Of a stretch of DNA of 64,000 bases, positions 26,954-36,951 are shown one piece after another. Position numbers and translations under genes: made by a program. How positions within the stretch are numbered: position 1 is the first letter of the stretch; every line of letters begins with the position of its first letter. Source of the stretch: Methanospirillum lacunae. GTDB taxonomy: Archaea > Halobacteriota > Methanomicrobia > Methanomicrobiales > Methanospirillaceae. The stretch lies in NCBI RefSeq assembly GCF_003173355.1, contig NZ_QGMY01000006.1, positions 62,001 through 126,000 on the forward strand, read 5' to 3'. The notes below the pieces were generated by a model that saw only the letters and a list, made by a program, of their open reading frames with translations, ran no database searches and was not told the origin of the DNA.

Positions 26954-26983
26954 ATCCGGAACCAGTTCTCCGGATCCTTTTTT
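26954..26983 (+). terminator. Hairpin plus T-run
   Basis: ATCCGGA (26954-26960) and TCCGGAT (26969-26975) form a perfect 7-bp stem followed by CCTTTTTT, directly after the stop of the lipoprotein-like gene. Confidence 0.65.
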
Positions 26984-27232
26984 ATTCACATCGATAATAG
27001 GAGTGTCTGTAATTTTATATCGAATCTGACCAATTCATGATATTATTATCCCTAAAGAAGACATATCAGAGGCCTGTGTCGAGTATTCTTCTATTCTAAT
27101 AACCGGGGTACATTTTGGGAGACAAATCTACCATACAACAATATGATCGATTCTCACGAATAACAGATAGTATACTTCTGATAAGCGTTCGTGCTTTACC
27201 GGTGAAAAATCATAATTTTTTCTAAAAAGGGT

Positions 27233-29479
27233 TTATGGGTGATGAGGGTTATGTATCACCTCATCTTCCAGATGCCTGACATCCCGAACAATCTCATCAA
27301 TCAGGGCTAATATTGCAGGCATCACTGCAATAGCTCCAATCAATGAGAAGAACACCGCGATAATGGTAGTCAGACCAAAGTTACTGATGATAGGGAACGA
27401 AGAAAGAATCAGAGCTGAAAATCCAAAGAATGTTGCAAATCCTGAAACCAGGATAGCAGATCCGATTTTACGAACACTGTTCTTAATCGCTTCTATCACA
27501 TTATCCGTTTTTTCACGCTCTTCCAGGTATCGTTCCATCACCAGGATAGTGTATTCAGCAGCCACTCCAATGGTCATCGAACCAAGACAAGCTGTCATTG
27601 GGTTGTAATCAAGACCAAGCAGATACATAGCTACTGCATTCCAGCCAACAATTGCAATAATCGGCACAATCGGGCTCAATGCATTAACGTTCCGGTATAC
27701 AAGACCCAGGAATATTGCGACCAGAATAAATCCCAAATAGGTCATTGCTTCTTTACTGTCTACCAGATCATGAATGAGTGATGTAAATACATCAAAACTA
27801 CCGGTAATTTCGCCTTCAATTCCCGGAGGTGGCGGGTACATAGCAAGGTCCCCGTACATCTGATCCTTTAAATCACTCTTCGTTGGAGTCTCCATCTTGT
27901 TTATGTAGAATTGGAGCACTGCTTCATTTCTTCCGTTCAGGTACTGTTTCTTAACCTCTTTTGGAATAGTATCCAGAACTGTATTCAACTCATTTTGCGT
28001 TTGTGGCATCGTACCGTTGTGATATGTAATTACATAATCAGCGATACTTACCGCATTATTCAGACGAGTAGAATGCAGCGTTAATTCTAGGTCTGTGAAC
28101 TCCTTCATCCATTTAACGCTCTCAAGAGAGAGAACATCATCTCCAGAAATGACTAAGGGTGCTGGATCGGTGGATCCAACAGTTCTGGTAACTTTGTCAA
28201 GTGTAATCTTAGCTCCCATATCAGGAGGAACAAATGCATTCTGGTTTGTGTCAACTGGAATTTGTGAGTCCAGTTGAATACCGATAAAGGCTATGAGAAA
28301 GACCAGAAGCAATACCGGAACAGGATTTTTTGCTATTGCAACCGCAATTTTAGAGAGAGCATGATCGATACCATCAGTAAGTTTTGATTTTCCCGCCCCT
28401 TTTGCTTCGTATTGTATCAATAATGCTACCAGTGGAATTACAATGAGTGACGTGAGATAGCACACCATCACACCGATGATACTTACCAGACCAAACCCCT
28501 GGATCATTGGAACCGGAGAGATGAACATTGCAAGAAAACCCATGCATGTCGCCAACATGGCATACATGACTGCGGGTCCTGTCCTGGTAATTGTATTCTT
28601 GATAGCCGTGGGAAGTGGGTTTGTTCGTGCCTCTTCTTCAAGCCGCGAATGAAACTGGATAGCATAATCAATTCCAAGCCCTATCATCACTGGAAAAGCA
28701 GAGATGACAGCCATACTCAAATTTATACCAGTTAGGCCCACAACTCCGAAGGTAAGAATTAGGCCAATCGCGACGATGAGAACCGGAAGAAACCGGTGAC
28801 TGACATAGGAAAAGAGTAATCCCATCACGATAACCATCAGAACAAGAGCGGCCAGGATTAGTGTGATCATGGATTTTCCCATCTCACTCTTCATCTGCAT
28901 ACTAAATGCCGCATCTCCGGTAAGCTTAATAGAAAGACCCGGAGGAATATTCGTGCTGTCGATAAAGGAAAGGATATTGTTCATCGCAGATTCTTTCTTT
29001 TTATCGGTAAGTCCGGGCTCAAGAGTCACCATCGCCAGACTGAGAAGATTTGAGGGCACATACCGCTTTAGAATCGATGGAGAGATCTTTGTTTTTACTT
29101 CTGCCACCTCTGCAGAAGACTGGGGAATTGTCCCATTGTTTACCTGTTTGATAACATCAGTAATACTGGCAGTTCCTGAAACATGCTGTAGTTTCTGAAT
29201 TGGCCCCATTACTGAATCGATATACGTTAATACCTCTGGACTTGTAGGATCATTACATTCGAAGAGAAGAACCAGTGTATTTTGTTGAAAAATATCGGTA
29301 TAATGACCTAAAATTATCCCTCTATCTGATTTTTTATCCAGATATGTATCATTTCCCGTCTCCATGGTAATCATGGTCATGCCTACGAGCGAGATAAGCA
29401 TAAGAACCACAATAATTCTGGAAAGTAATTTTGGCCGTTTAATGATAAGATCAGCTAAACGGGAAAAAAGTGAGACCAT
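27233..29479 (-). CDS. MMPL/RND family transporter (copy 2)
   Basis: A protein of 748 residues from the ATG at 29479 (MVSLFSRLADLI, matching the start of copy 1); a GTG at 29488 is possible. It has the same two-fold RND layout as copy 1, with GLGIDYAIQFHSRLEEE in half one and GVAAEYTILVMERYLEE in half two. It starts 15 bp after the stop of the CARDB-like gene, as in copy 1. By eye more than half of residues are shared with copy 1, so the two operons arose by duplication. Substrate unknown; hydrophobic compounds or lipids are usual for the family. Confidence 0.88.
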   Translation of the reverse strand: MVSLFSRLADLIIKRPKLLSRIIVVLMLISLVGMTMITMETGNDTYLDKKSDRGIILGHYTDIFQQNTLVLLFECNDPTSPEVLTYIDSVMGPIQKLQHVSGTASITDVIKQVNNGTIPQSSAEVAEVKTKISPSILKRYVPSNLLSLAMVTLEPGLTDKKKESAMNNILSFIDSTNIPPGLSIKLTGDAAFSMQMKSEMGKSMITLILAALVLMVIVMGLLFSYVSHRFLPVLIVAIGLILTFGVVGLTGINLSMAVISAFPVMIGLGIDYAIQFHSRLEEEARTNPLPTAIKNTITRTGPAVMYAMLATCMGFLAMFISPVPMIQGFGLVSIIGVMVCYLTSLIVIPLVALLIQYEAKGAGKSKLTDGIDHALSKIAVAIAKNPVPVLLLVFLIAFIGIQLDSQIPVDTNQNAFVPPDMGAKITLDKVTRTVGSTDPAPLVISGDDVLSLESVKWMKEFTDLELTLHSTRLNNAVSIADYVITYHNGTMPQTQNELNTVLDTIPKEVKKQYLNGRNEAVLQFYINKMETPTKSDLKDQMYGDLAMYPPPPGIEGEITGSFDVFTSLIHDLVDSKEAMTYLGFILVAIFLGLVYRNVNALSPIVPIIAIVGWNAVAMYLLGLDYNPMTACLGSMTIGVAAEYTILVMERYLEEREKTDNVIEAIKNSVRKIGSAILVSGFATFFGFSALILSSFPIISNFGLTTIIAVFFSLIGAIAVMPAILALIDEIVRDVRHLEDEVIHNPHHP

Positions 29480-29494
29480 ATGGAACACATCCGA

Positions 29495-30889
29495 CTAAGA
29501 ATCTGAAGATTGGGTTCTCTTCCGCTGGCTATAGAGATAGTATCCGGCTCCGATGATAATCACAAGAAGAACGGCAACAATTATCGGATTTGAAACAAGT
29601 GCTGCAACTCCTCCAGATGGTACAACAGCTACCGGTACCTTCACGGTATCTGAGATCTGACTATTATCAAGGGCATCCCGGTATCTAACTTCAGAATCAA
29701 GCCCATAGGTCTTTTTAGTTGCATCAGCAGCAGTACTGATGACAAATTTAACGGTTCCTGTTTCCCCAGGTTTCAGATCACCAAGATAGGCCAGATCATC
29801 GTTACTGGTAAATGGATCAACAGCACTGATTCGTGCCTCGGCACTATATGCGGTTGCTTCCCCATCGTTACGATAGGTTACTTCAATAGTTCCTTTCTTT
29901 CCGGGTGTTGTTTCTCCCGGAGGACTGGTTATAGTAAACGTAATCTTTGCCCCTACAGGAATCCCGAAGTCTTCTACCGGAGTCTCAAGTGTTTCACCGT
30001 CTGCGTTCTCATATGAGACAAGAACCGAGAGCGGATAATCCTGTGGTTCTCCATCTCTGGATACCGAGACTTTGAACTTGGTATCAACCACCTGACCAGG
30101 ATTGAAGTCACCAATGTACACTGTGCTGTCTACGGGGACTACCGGAGAGTTCCCATTACGGATCAGTTTGGCAATTGCTTTCTTTCCTGTATCAACACCA
30201 CTGTTTTTGAGTTTCAGCGTGACATACCCTGAACTTCCAGCATTGATGTCATCCGGAGTAACTGAGAGTACATCCAGATTAATGGCTGATTTCACCACGA
30301 ATGGCAGTTCAATCTGAAGATCTTTCTTCACGTACCGGTACACAAGATTATCTGTACCATCCTGATCTGCATCTGCCAGGTATGTGTAATCAATTATGAG
30401 CGGAAGTTGGTACGTTCCGGCTTTTGCATCGTCCTTTACCCGAATATCAAAGGTTACCAGACTGTTGTTGGATGCTTTTACATCACCAATCATTTGAGGA
30501 TCAGACTTGATGAGCACCGGAGCGTCATCTTCACCAAGAGTAACTTTAACCATTTTGGCAGTACTCGGTACATCATCCCGATCTATAATTCCTGATTGAA
30601 CCATTTTAATCGTGTTGAGCCCGGTATTTTGAATAATAACCTTCATCTGCACGGTGGTTCCGGGTGTAAACTCATTGCTTCCGGATATACTTGCAGTCAG
30701 ATTCGGCGATCCTGACATATACTTAGTTCCTGCAAGAGCCGGAGTAGTAATACAGGTTGTTAAAACCAGTACGGCCATTCCTAACAGCCACATATACTCA
30801 GATATAGGGAGATGTTTTCTGACACTTTCGCCCATTTTAGGTTTTAATTGCATGGGCTTCGCTAAACATACTGTGAAATTTTCCTTCAT
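29495..30889 (-). CDS. Secreted CARDB/S-layer-like protein with C-terminal anchor (copy 2)
   Basis: A 464-residue paralogue of the protein at 11350-12672, with a longer N-terminus; an internal start (for example MQLKPKM) is possible. The signal peptide is about residues 33-54 (WLLGMAVLVLTTCITTPALAG). Ig-like domains follow the same order (SAINLDVLSVTPDDINAGSSG, TFTITSPPGE). The C-terminal helix near 430-452 ends in RKRTQS. It is probably the external partner of the adjoining transporter. A 7-bp inverted repeat and a strong hairpin lie just upstream, and a MarR gene lies about 700 bp upstream. Confidence 0.8.
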   Translation of the reverse strand: MKENFTVCLAKPMQLKPKMGESVRKHLPISEYMWLLGMAVLVLTTCITTPALAGTKYMSGSPNLTASISGSNEFTPGTTVQMKVIIQNTGLNTIKMVQSGIIDRDDVPSTAKMVKVTLGEDDAPVLIKSDPQMIGDVKASNNSLVTFDIRVKDDAKAGTYQLPLIIDYTYLADADQDGTDNLVYRYVKKDLQIELPFVVKSAINLDVLSVTPDDINAGSSGYVTLKLKNSGVDTGKKAIAKLIRNGNSPVVPVDSTVYIGDFNPGQVVDTKFKVSVSRDGEPQDYPLSVLVSYENADGETLETPVEDFGIPVGAKITFTITSPPGETTPGKKGTIEVTYRNDGEATAYSAEARISAVDPFTSNDDLAYLGDLKPGETGTVKFVISTAADATKKTYGLDSEVRYRDALDNSQISDTVKVPVAVVPSGGVAALVSNPIIVAVLLVIIIGAGYYLYSQRKRTQSSDS

Positions 30890-30917
30890 AATATCTCTCG
30901 ATTAAAAATCTGGAAAA

Positions 30918-30944
30918 ATAATACATATCTAGGGCAGGTATTAT
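30918..30944. promoter_or_regulatory. Inverted repeat upstream of copy 2 operon
   Basis: ATAATAC (30918-30924) and GTATTAT (30938-30944) are perfect 7-bp arms about 30 bp before the CARDB-like start codon. They overlap the place where the TATA box should be. A MarR-type repressor site is plausible given the MarR gene upstream. Confidence 0.4.
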
Positions 30945-30953
30945 CTCCTGATT

Positions 30954-31010
30954 CTCTCTCCCGGTCATGATCTGTTGGATGATGAGAGGGTGTCAGACCG
31001 GGGAAGAGAG
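30954..31010. terminator. Strong long-loop hairpin
   Basis: CTCTCT-CCCGGTC (30954-30966) pairs with GACCGGG-(GA)-AGAGAG (30996-31010), 13 base pairs with one 2-nt bulge and a 29-nt loop. It may end transcripts arriving from the MarR side, or form an RNA structure in the leader of copy 2. Confidence 0.4.
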
Positions 31011-31309
31011 CGTAGACGATTATGAGAAGATTTTCGAGACGGTATTGTTATTCCATCAGAGTTCGTGAGGTGCATTGAATGACTGCGTGGAGTTTTGGAT
31101 ACACGATTTATTCATTCAAAGAGACAGAAATCTATCTAACAAGATAAATCTGTTTCAGTATCGGTTTTTCTGGTGCTCTATATCCTCGCGAACATTCCTT
31201 TTCTACAATCTTTCCCTGTTTGTAAATGCCACTTTCAGAGAAGACTTGAGAGGTTGAGATGGAAAGGAGAATAACCAGGAGAATTCATGAGTGAATCAAA
31301 GTAAGGTAT

Positions 31310-31516
31310 TTAATGAAGGTTCACTAGTTTGATTTGGATATCAGGTTTAAATCCCACTTTGATCTCGTAAGAGAGGTATAAAACCATTCTCTTGTCTACA
31401 TGATATTCCAGATAACCTGGTTTTTCATCGTCTCGTTCATCATTTCGTACTACAATGAATTGTTTGTTCTCATACCAAATAATCATATCTATGTTACTAT
31501 CATAAAAATTGCACAT
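31310..31516 (-). CDS. Small hypothetical protein
   Basis: A 68-residue frame (starts MCNFYDSNIDMIIWYEN) between the MarR gene and the copy 2 operon, on the same strand as both. It contains alternating hydrophobic segments (YLEYHVDKRMVLYLSYEIKVGF) that could be beta strands. No ribosome site or relatives are recognised; it may be spurious. Confidence 0.35.
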   Translation of the reverse strand: MCNFYDSNIDMIIWYENKQFIVVRNDERDDEKPGYLEYHVDKRMVLYLSYEIKVGFKPDIQIKLVNLH

Positions 31517-31581
31517 TTTTTATAGAGATCAAATTTTATAATCGATATTGACAGGAAATCTGATTTAAGCAAAATAGAAAT

Positions 31582-32019
31582 TTAGTACTTTTTGCTGAAA
31601 TCTTTAATAGTCTGTAGAGAAGATGCAAGGAGTTTAAGATCTTCAGGTTCGTATTTTTCTATATATTTTGCTAATTGTCCATGTATTTGAACCCTGAATT
31701 CACGCAATTTTGTTCGTCCTGTTTCTGTAATTTTTATATATATCACCCTGCGATCTGCAGGATCAAAATGGCGCTCAACATATCCTTCCGTGATCAAGGA
31801 ATCAACGAGTGTAGTCATATGTTGTTTAGGTATGTACATTGCCTTTCCGAGGTTTGTCATACTCTCCATTGGTACCCGGGTAAGATAATGAAGCAAACGA
31901 TACTGTGCACCTTGCTTCCCGGTTACATATGGGTAAATTATGTGACGTAATCGTTCAATTCCAATCTCAAATATATCTGTTAAAATTATAGAAACTTCAT
32001 CTGCGAGTACATCAGCCAT
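31582..32019 (-). CDS. MarR family transcriptional regulator
   Basis: A 145-residue protein with a MarR winged helix: MTNLGKAMYIPKQHMTTLVDSL near 54-75 as helix-turn-helix and the wing HFDPADRRVIYIKITETG near 83-100 with the family's D-x-R-R. It should bind a palindrome as a dimer and release it with a small hydrophobic ligand. A TATA-like TTTATACA lies about 20 bp upstream of the ATG, indicating a short leader. The nearest downstream operon is the CARDB/MMPL copy 2, a sensible target because MarR proteins often control RND-type exporters. Confidence 0.88.
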   Translation of the reverse strand: MADVLADEVSIILTDIFEIGIERLRHIIYPYVTGKQGAQYRLLHYLTRVPMESMTNLGKAMYIPKQHMTTLVDSLITEGYVERHFDPADRRVIYIKITETGRTKLREFRVQIHGQLAKYIEKYEPEDLKLLASSLQTIKDFSKKY

Positions 32020-32280
32020 CTGATCTATTGTATAAATAAGTCAGGAAGATTGATAATCTATAGAGGTAGTTATACCATTTTTAGTTAGTAAGTGAATGTA
32101 AGTAACTTTGAGTTATAAAAAAAAAGAACCCCAATTATTGATTTTACTCGTGAATCACTTTCAAGGATAAATACCAATTCATCATCCAGATATCCTGGAT
32201 TGATACTCTTGGCCTGATAACCACGCTCAAATTTTTAATGTTCCCATGGATAGCAGAGATTAGAATCTTGCAGATCTGCA

Positions 32281-32930
32281 ATACCAGGCAGAATTCCACC
32301 TAAAAAAGTTATATCACTAAAGCCCAGTTCAGATCCTTATACAGGCATCAAATGCCCGGATTAGCAAAGTATCTTTCTCCACATCACCAAATGCCAAGAG
32401 ATCGATAACAGTATCACCAAACATATACCCCACTCACCCTAACAGAAACCGGATCAAACGGAAATCAAGGTCTCTTCAGAATTCAGGGGTGTTATTTTTA
32501 CCGATGTAAATGTTACCGAATAAACGTTCATGCGTTTCACGTTGAGGGATCAAATCTCGAGATCATGGGACTAATAACCCGGATCCATATTTAATTGCCT
32601 ATTCAGGAAACGATATCAATGACTACAGGTGAACGACGTTGACTAAGAAATTAAATTTTGGATTTGTCCTCGGTCTTCCACATCAGATTTTACACCAAGC
32701 CATTAGTCATGATCATGGAAGATGGCGAATTAAGGTAAATATTACCAGACCTTTCAGATGGGTTGGATAGAATGGAAAAACTGACCGTCCCCCCATAAGT
32801 GGAAACACTATTCACATTAATGGGACCGGATTTGATCATAGGAGCGGAATCAGTGCATGGAATGGAAACCAGGTAAACATACAAGCCACTGATTCGTTGA
32901 TCATCGGACAGGAATATGGAATAGAATGAT
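32281..32930 (+). pseudogene. Decayed copy of the beta-helix segment of the giant surface protein (copy A)
   Basis: This noncoding DNA aligns over about 650 bp, with many gaps and frame breaks, to 40990-41665 of the large gene. Shared runs include CAGAATTCCACCT, GGATCAAATCTCGA and AATAACCCGGATCC. Near the end it repeats GGAATCAGTGCATGG. The order and orientation are the same as in the intact gene, so this is a relic of a paralogous gene or of a local duplication. It is more diverged than the second relic at 37724-38148. Confidence 0.75.
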
Positions 32931-33136
32931 CAGAAATTTGTCTCGATTTTTTTATTCGAAACACTCTAGAGGTACGGTTCTGACACTGACTAATGAACGT
33001 TATATGATTCATTCATGGTTAATTCAGGTTGATAAATCCTGATAACAGGATGTGCCAATATTACCAGGCAGGTGGATAATATCAACATATTTAAAAATAC
33101 AAACGATAATCTATCGATATAAGTGAGTGAGAGATC

Positions 33137-33832
33137 ATGAATTATGGAACATTGTTGAGTTTTCTGGTAATTTGTAGTTTATGCGTTGTATCACTGGCGA
33201 TTGCCGAGAATAATACAGGAGGAGATAAGAATTCTACCTCCATATGGAATGGAACATGGTCCAACCCGGATTATTTGATGTATATCACACAAAACCAGTC
33301 AGGGATTGCTGGAGAATATGTGCCAACCGATTTAAATGAATTAGATCCGGGACGACTTGAGGGAAATGTTTCTGATGATGGGAAAACATTTTCAGGCATA
33401 TGGATTGAAACAGGGTCAAATACCTACACTCTGTCAGATGATAAGTTGTCATTTACCATTTCAGGATTTGCTGACCCATATGGGTCCATGAGTAAACCTG
33501 CAGGGTATTCATACAATGCGACGAGAATCGGGGAAATAATCGATCCCAAGAATCCCTGGACTGGTAACTGGGTAACTGAGAAAAAATCCTATCATCTCAC
33601 ACAAAATGGAACTCAGTTATCTGGTGTGAATGAGCCTCTTACAAATGTAAATGATGAAGTCGGAAACCTGTCCGGAACTATTTCTGAAAATGGTACCGTA
33701 TACACCGGGAACTGGACAGAGAAAGGGAGGTTTACTTTTGTCCTGGCAGATGACGGTTTATCGTATAATGCAACCATTACAAAGAACCTTGATCCAAATG
33801 CATTTGTTGAGCATATGGTATTTTCAAAGTAA
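33137..33832 (+). CDS. Secreted protein with two related beta domains
   Basis: A 231-residue protein with a signal peptide (residues about 4-23, ending VVSLAIAE). Two internal repeats can be read: IWNGTWSNPDYLMYITQNQSGIAG...FSGIWIETG and PWTGNWVTEKKSYHLTQNGTQLSG...YTGNWTEKG, each about 80 residues, with several N-x-S/T sites. The layout suggests an avidin- or lipocalin-like small barrel outside the cell. No family is named with confidence. It opens the surface-protein locus. Confidence 0.7.
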   Translation: MNYGTLLSFLVICSLCVVSLAIAENNTGGDKNSTSIWNGTWSNPDYLMYITQNQSGIAGEYVPTDLNELDPGRLEGNVSDDGKTFSGIWIETGSNTYTLSDDKLSFTISGFADPYGSMSKPAGYSYNATRIGEIIDPKNPWTGNWVTEKKSYHLTQNGTQLSGVNEPLTNVNDEVGNLSGTISENGTVYTGNWTEKGRFTFVLADDGLSYNATITKNLDPNAFVEHMVFSK

Positions 33833-33917
33833 CCTTTTTTTGAGGAAAATGCTCCGCATTTTCATAAGATGGACCTGATGAGAAACATCATGTCATTTTG
33901 ATAATATGTTATAACAT

Positions 33918-34475
33918 ATGATGAAATCAATGAATACAAGATTCTTTTTACTACTATTTTGTTTCCTCATTTCTATTCCATTGTGTATTGCTTCAGGATC
34001 TCAAATTGTTGGATCTGAACCGAAGGATAAATTGTCATGGTTTGCCAATGTTTCAGATCTGATTGTATATGGAAAAACATCAGACAATGAGATGAAATGG
34101 AGTGATATTGGGATAATAACTGTGAACTATTTATTTGTTCAAAAAATAATTACGCAGAATAATAGTTCAAACATCACCGAAGGTTCATCTATTCCTATAT
34201 ACATTGAAGGGGGCAAAGTTGACGATCCCGTTCAAGCTGCTGCACATTTTGGTATTTATGGACAAACGGCAGATTGGGAATGGGGTATTAATCCAAATAC
34301 TACTCTCGTCTATTTCCTAAAGAAAAGCAATAATGGCATGTATCATCTATATTATTCTGAAACTGTAGATCCTGATTCCGAATATTTCAGAAGCAACCTG
34401 ACTGAATTGAAAGTTCTCATCGGTGAGATCATACAGGGTCATCCGGTTCCTGAAAGAACATATAAACATGAATAA
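33918..34475 (+). CDS. Secreted protein, tandem paralogue family member 1
   Basis: A 185-residue protein with a signal peptide (MNTRFFLLLFCFLISIPLCIA). Marks shared with the proteins at 35633 and 36254 are DLIVYGKT, GSSIPIYIEGG, DPVQAAAH, the WEWGI segment, TTLVYFL and a closing TVDPDSEYFRSNLTELK...PVPERTYKHE. The regular alternation suggests a beta-rich extracellular domain. The family is unknown to me. The gene and its downstream DNA were duplicated with the block at 36254. Confidence 0.65.
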   Translation: MMKSMNTRFFLLLFCFLISIPLCIASGSQIVGSEPKDKLSWFANVSDLIVYGKTSDNEMKWSDIGIITVNYLFVQKIITQNNSSNITEGSSIPIYIEGGKVDDPVQAAAHFGIYGQTADWEWGINPNTTLVYFLKKSNNGMYHLYYSETVDPDSEYFRSNLTELKVLIGEIIQGHPVPERTYKHE

Positions 34476-34521
34476 TATTCAATCCCGGTGAAAAAATATT
34501 TCAAATCGCTCCATTATTCCT

Positions 34522-35183
34522 ATGATTCTGGGGTTTATTATCATAGGGGGTGCGGTTCATCCGGTTGCCGCATACAACACAGATGTTTATCAGGATGGAG
34601 GTATTTTAACCGGAGAACCGGTTAAAACTCATCCAGGTTACAACCCTGAAACTCTTAAGCAAATGAACGAAACCAGGGATTTTTTTCTTGCGATAAGACA
34701 AAACAGGTCGAATCTCACCCATGAAGAACAAAAATATCTCCCAATATTCTTTATTTGACGTTGCTTCAAAAAACCTCTGAAAATTTGTCTGATTAATTTT
34801 TTGTTCAATTTCAGAGGTCTGATTATTTTAAACCTGCTACTTATCAGGAAGGGACGACAATAAAAAAAACTCCAGATATAGTTCTTTTAGAAATAATGGT
34901 GTATTCTGGGAATTCCACCCATATCCTCGATCCCTATATATATTAGGAATTTAGTAGGGATGAAGAGGAGAGGGGATTGGATGCCTGGGTGGAAGTTTCA
35001 AAGATTAAAGAAATCGCAAATCTATCTGAAGTGGCGATAATTCGCAGAGTAAGTCTTGGTTTATTTAATATAGATACAGTAGAAATCCAGAGGAATGCTA
35101 CTCTCCACTTAAAAATAGTGTCCGACGTTAGTGTGATAAGGGCACAACAACGGCATAGAAAATTGCATATTTATCAGATGTAA
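34522..35183 (+). pseudogene. Decayed secreted-protein gene related to that at 36952-37629
   Basis: A 78-residue frame (34522-34758) begins with a signal-like helix (MILGFIIIGGAVHPVAAYN) and ends early. After a frame break, DNA from about 34890 encodes STHILDPY and then, from 34977, MDAWVEVSKIKEIANLSEV. These match THILDPYLYP and VDAWVEFSKMKEIANISEV in the protein at 36952-37629. The DNA just before (ATCGCTCCATTAT) is also shared with the block before that gene. The first part does not match it clearly, so two relics may be joined here. Confidence 0.6.
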
Positions 35184-35314
35184 TTTCAATTTATCCCACT
35201 TCAGGCCCTCTCACGAATTCGGATCTAATAAATACTGAAGGAAACATTTTACTTCATTCCTAGGATGTGAGAGTCAAATAAGTTTTAATTGTAGCCTGAT
35301 GAGATGTCAAAAAA

Positions 35315-35486
35315 AGCAATAGTTGTACAATATACCCTTGCAATCTGAATCAAATTCGAAAGATTAGTTTACCTTACCGACAATATCCAATTACATAAAT
35401 TAAATTTAGAGTTAACCGTGAAAGATTACTGTTTGGTGATAGGAGAGAGGGCACCATAAATAAGAAAGCGTTCATGTGTTTTAATA
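35315..35486 (+). pseudogene. Relic of the promoter and first codons of the giant surface gene
   Basis: About 170 bp align with 38405-38576, including TTGTACAATATA, CAATCTGAATCAAATTCGAA and ATGTGTTTTAATA. In the relic the start codon region reads ATAAATAAGAAAGCG where the intact gene has TTATGAAAAAAACG, so it cannot be translated from the same start. Homology stops soon after the first codons. Confidence 0.75.
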
Positions 35487-35632
35487 GGGATTTTACTTCT
35501 TGTATTGAAACATCAACGAATTAATTCTTAATGGAACATATGAACCACATTCATGAGACCTATTGATTGTCGATTTGTTAGTAGTGGTACTATTTCGGAT
35601 ATTATGATCGGTTGACAGAAGGGAGGATGGAG

Positions 35633-36205
35633 ATGAATTCAAAGATTATATGGGTAGTTTTTGGTGTTCTCATTAGTATGGCATGTTGTATTGTTATGGG
35701 TACTCAAACATTCGGGCCTGAACCACAAGATAATCTACCACGGATAGTTAATTATTCAGATTTAATTGTATATGGAACAACATCAGCAAATGAAGCAAAA
35801 TGGAGTGATATAGGGATAATAACAACCAATTCGATATATGTTCAGGATATAATAAAGCAAAATTCCTCTTCAAACTTCACTGTGGGATCAGATATTCCAA
35901 TTTATATCATCGGAGGTACGATTCATGATCCGGTCCAGGCAGCCGCACATGGAGGAGTAGGAAGAGTAAGAACAGATTGGGAGTGGGGGATCGATCAAAA
36001 TAGTACTCTTGTATACTTTATTCAAATAGATGAGAAAGGGAAATATCACCTGATTTATTCTGAAAGTGTAGATCCTAATTCCGAATATTCTCGAAGCAAT
36101 CTCACCGAATTGAAATCCCAAATCTCTGAAATACTACATGGTATTCCTGTTCCTGAGAGAACTCCAAACCCAACTCAAAAAATACCTAACAATAACTCCC
36201 TCTAA
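35633..36205 (+). CDS. Secreted protein, tandem paralogue family member 2
   Basis: Start chosen at the ATG at 35633 (MNSKIIWVVFGVLISMACCIVMG), the Met conserved in member 3, with GGAGG upstream. 190 residues with a signal peptide. Family marks are DLIVYGTT, GSDIPIYIIGG, DPVQAAAH, WEWGIDQNSTLVYF and SVDPNSEYSRSNLTELKSQI. The first 40 codons and the 5' leader are nearly identical in DNA to member 3, so the duplication is recent. The C-terminal tail (TPNPTQKIPNNNSL) differs. Confidence 0.65.
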   Translation: MNSKIIWVVFGVLISMACCIVMGTQTFGPEPQDNLPRIVNYSDLIVYGTTSANEAKWSDIGIITTNSIYVQDIIKQNSSSNFTVGSDIPIYIIGGTIHDPVQAAAHGGVGRVRTDWEWGIDQNSTLVYFIQIDEKGKYHLIYSESVDPNSEYSRSNLTELKSQISEILHGIPVPERTPNPTQKIPNNNSL

Positions 36206-36253
36206 TTCTCTTATCACCGATATTATGATCGATTGACAGTAGGTAGGATTGAG

Positions 36254-36799
36254 ATGAATTCAAAGATTATATGGGAAGTTTTTGGTGTTCTCATTAGTAT
36301 AGCATGTTGTATTGTTACGGGTACTCAAACATTCGGGCCTGAACCCATTGATAAATTACCATTGTATACAAACATTTCCGATCTAATAGTATATGGAAAA
36401 ACATTTGAAACTGATACGAAATGGGTTGATGATAATATTCTTACCTTAAATGAAGTCAAGATCTATGATATCCTAAAACTAAATAGTACTTTAAACTTTA
36501 CAATTGGTTCATCGGTTCCAATTTATGTTGAGCGCGGAAGAGTTAATGATCCCATTCAGGCAGCTGCACATAACGGCGTATATAGATCAGAAGCTGATTG
36601 GGAATTAGGTATCAAATCGAATACTACTCTCGTCTATTTTCTAATGAAAAATAATAATGGCATGTATCATCTTGTATATGTTGAAACTGTAGACCCTAAT
36701 TCCGAATATTCCCGAAGCAACCTGACTGAATTAAAAACTCTCATCGGTGAGATCATGAAGGGTCTTCCCGTTCCTGAAAGAACATATAAACATGAATAA
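36254..36799 (+). CDS. Secreted protein, tandem paralogue family member 3
   Basis: 181 residues from the ATG at 36254 (MNSKIIWEVFGVLISIACC). The signal peptide resembles that of member 2, but the C-terminal third (NNNGMYHL, GEIMKGLPVPERTYKHE) is closer to member 1. It may therefore be a hybrid formed by recombination or gene conversion between the two neighbours. Family marks DPIQAAAH and TTLVYFL are kept. Function unknown. Confidence 0.65.
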   Translation: MNSKIIWEVFGVLISIACCIVTGTQTFGPEPIDKLPLYTNISDLIVYGKTFETDTKWVDDNILTLNEVKIYDILKLNSTLNFTIGSSVPIYVERGRVNDPIQAAAHNGVYRSEADWELGIKSNTTLVYFLMKNNNGMYHLVYVETVDPNSEYSRSNLTELKTLIGEIMKGLPVPERTYKHE

Positions 36800-36951
36800 T
36801 AGTCAAACCCGGTTGAAAATATTTTTAATCGCTCCATTATAGTTTTAATTTTGGTGTTTATTACAATATGAATAAAGATTTATCCAGTTGTCACATAGGA
36901 TCCAGACATGGATCATGATGAAGTCTCTATTGCAGATATGTTATCTTTGTT

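Noticed and set aside
32690-32884. 64-codon minus-strand frame
   Set aside because: It is antisense to the decayed beta-helix copy, whose homology runs on the plus strand.
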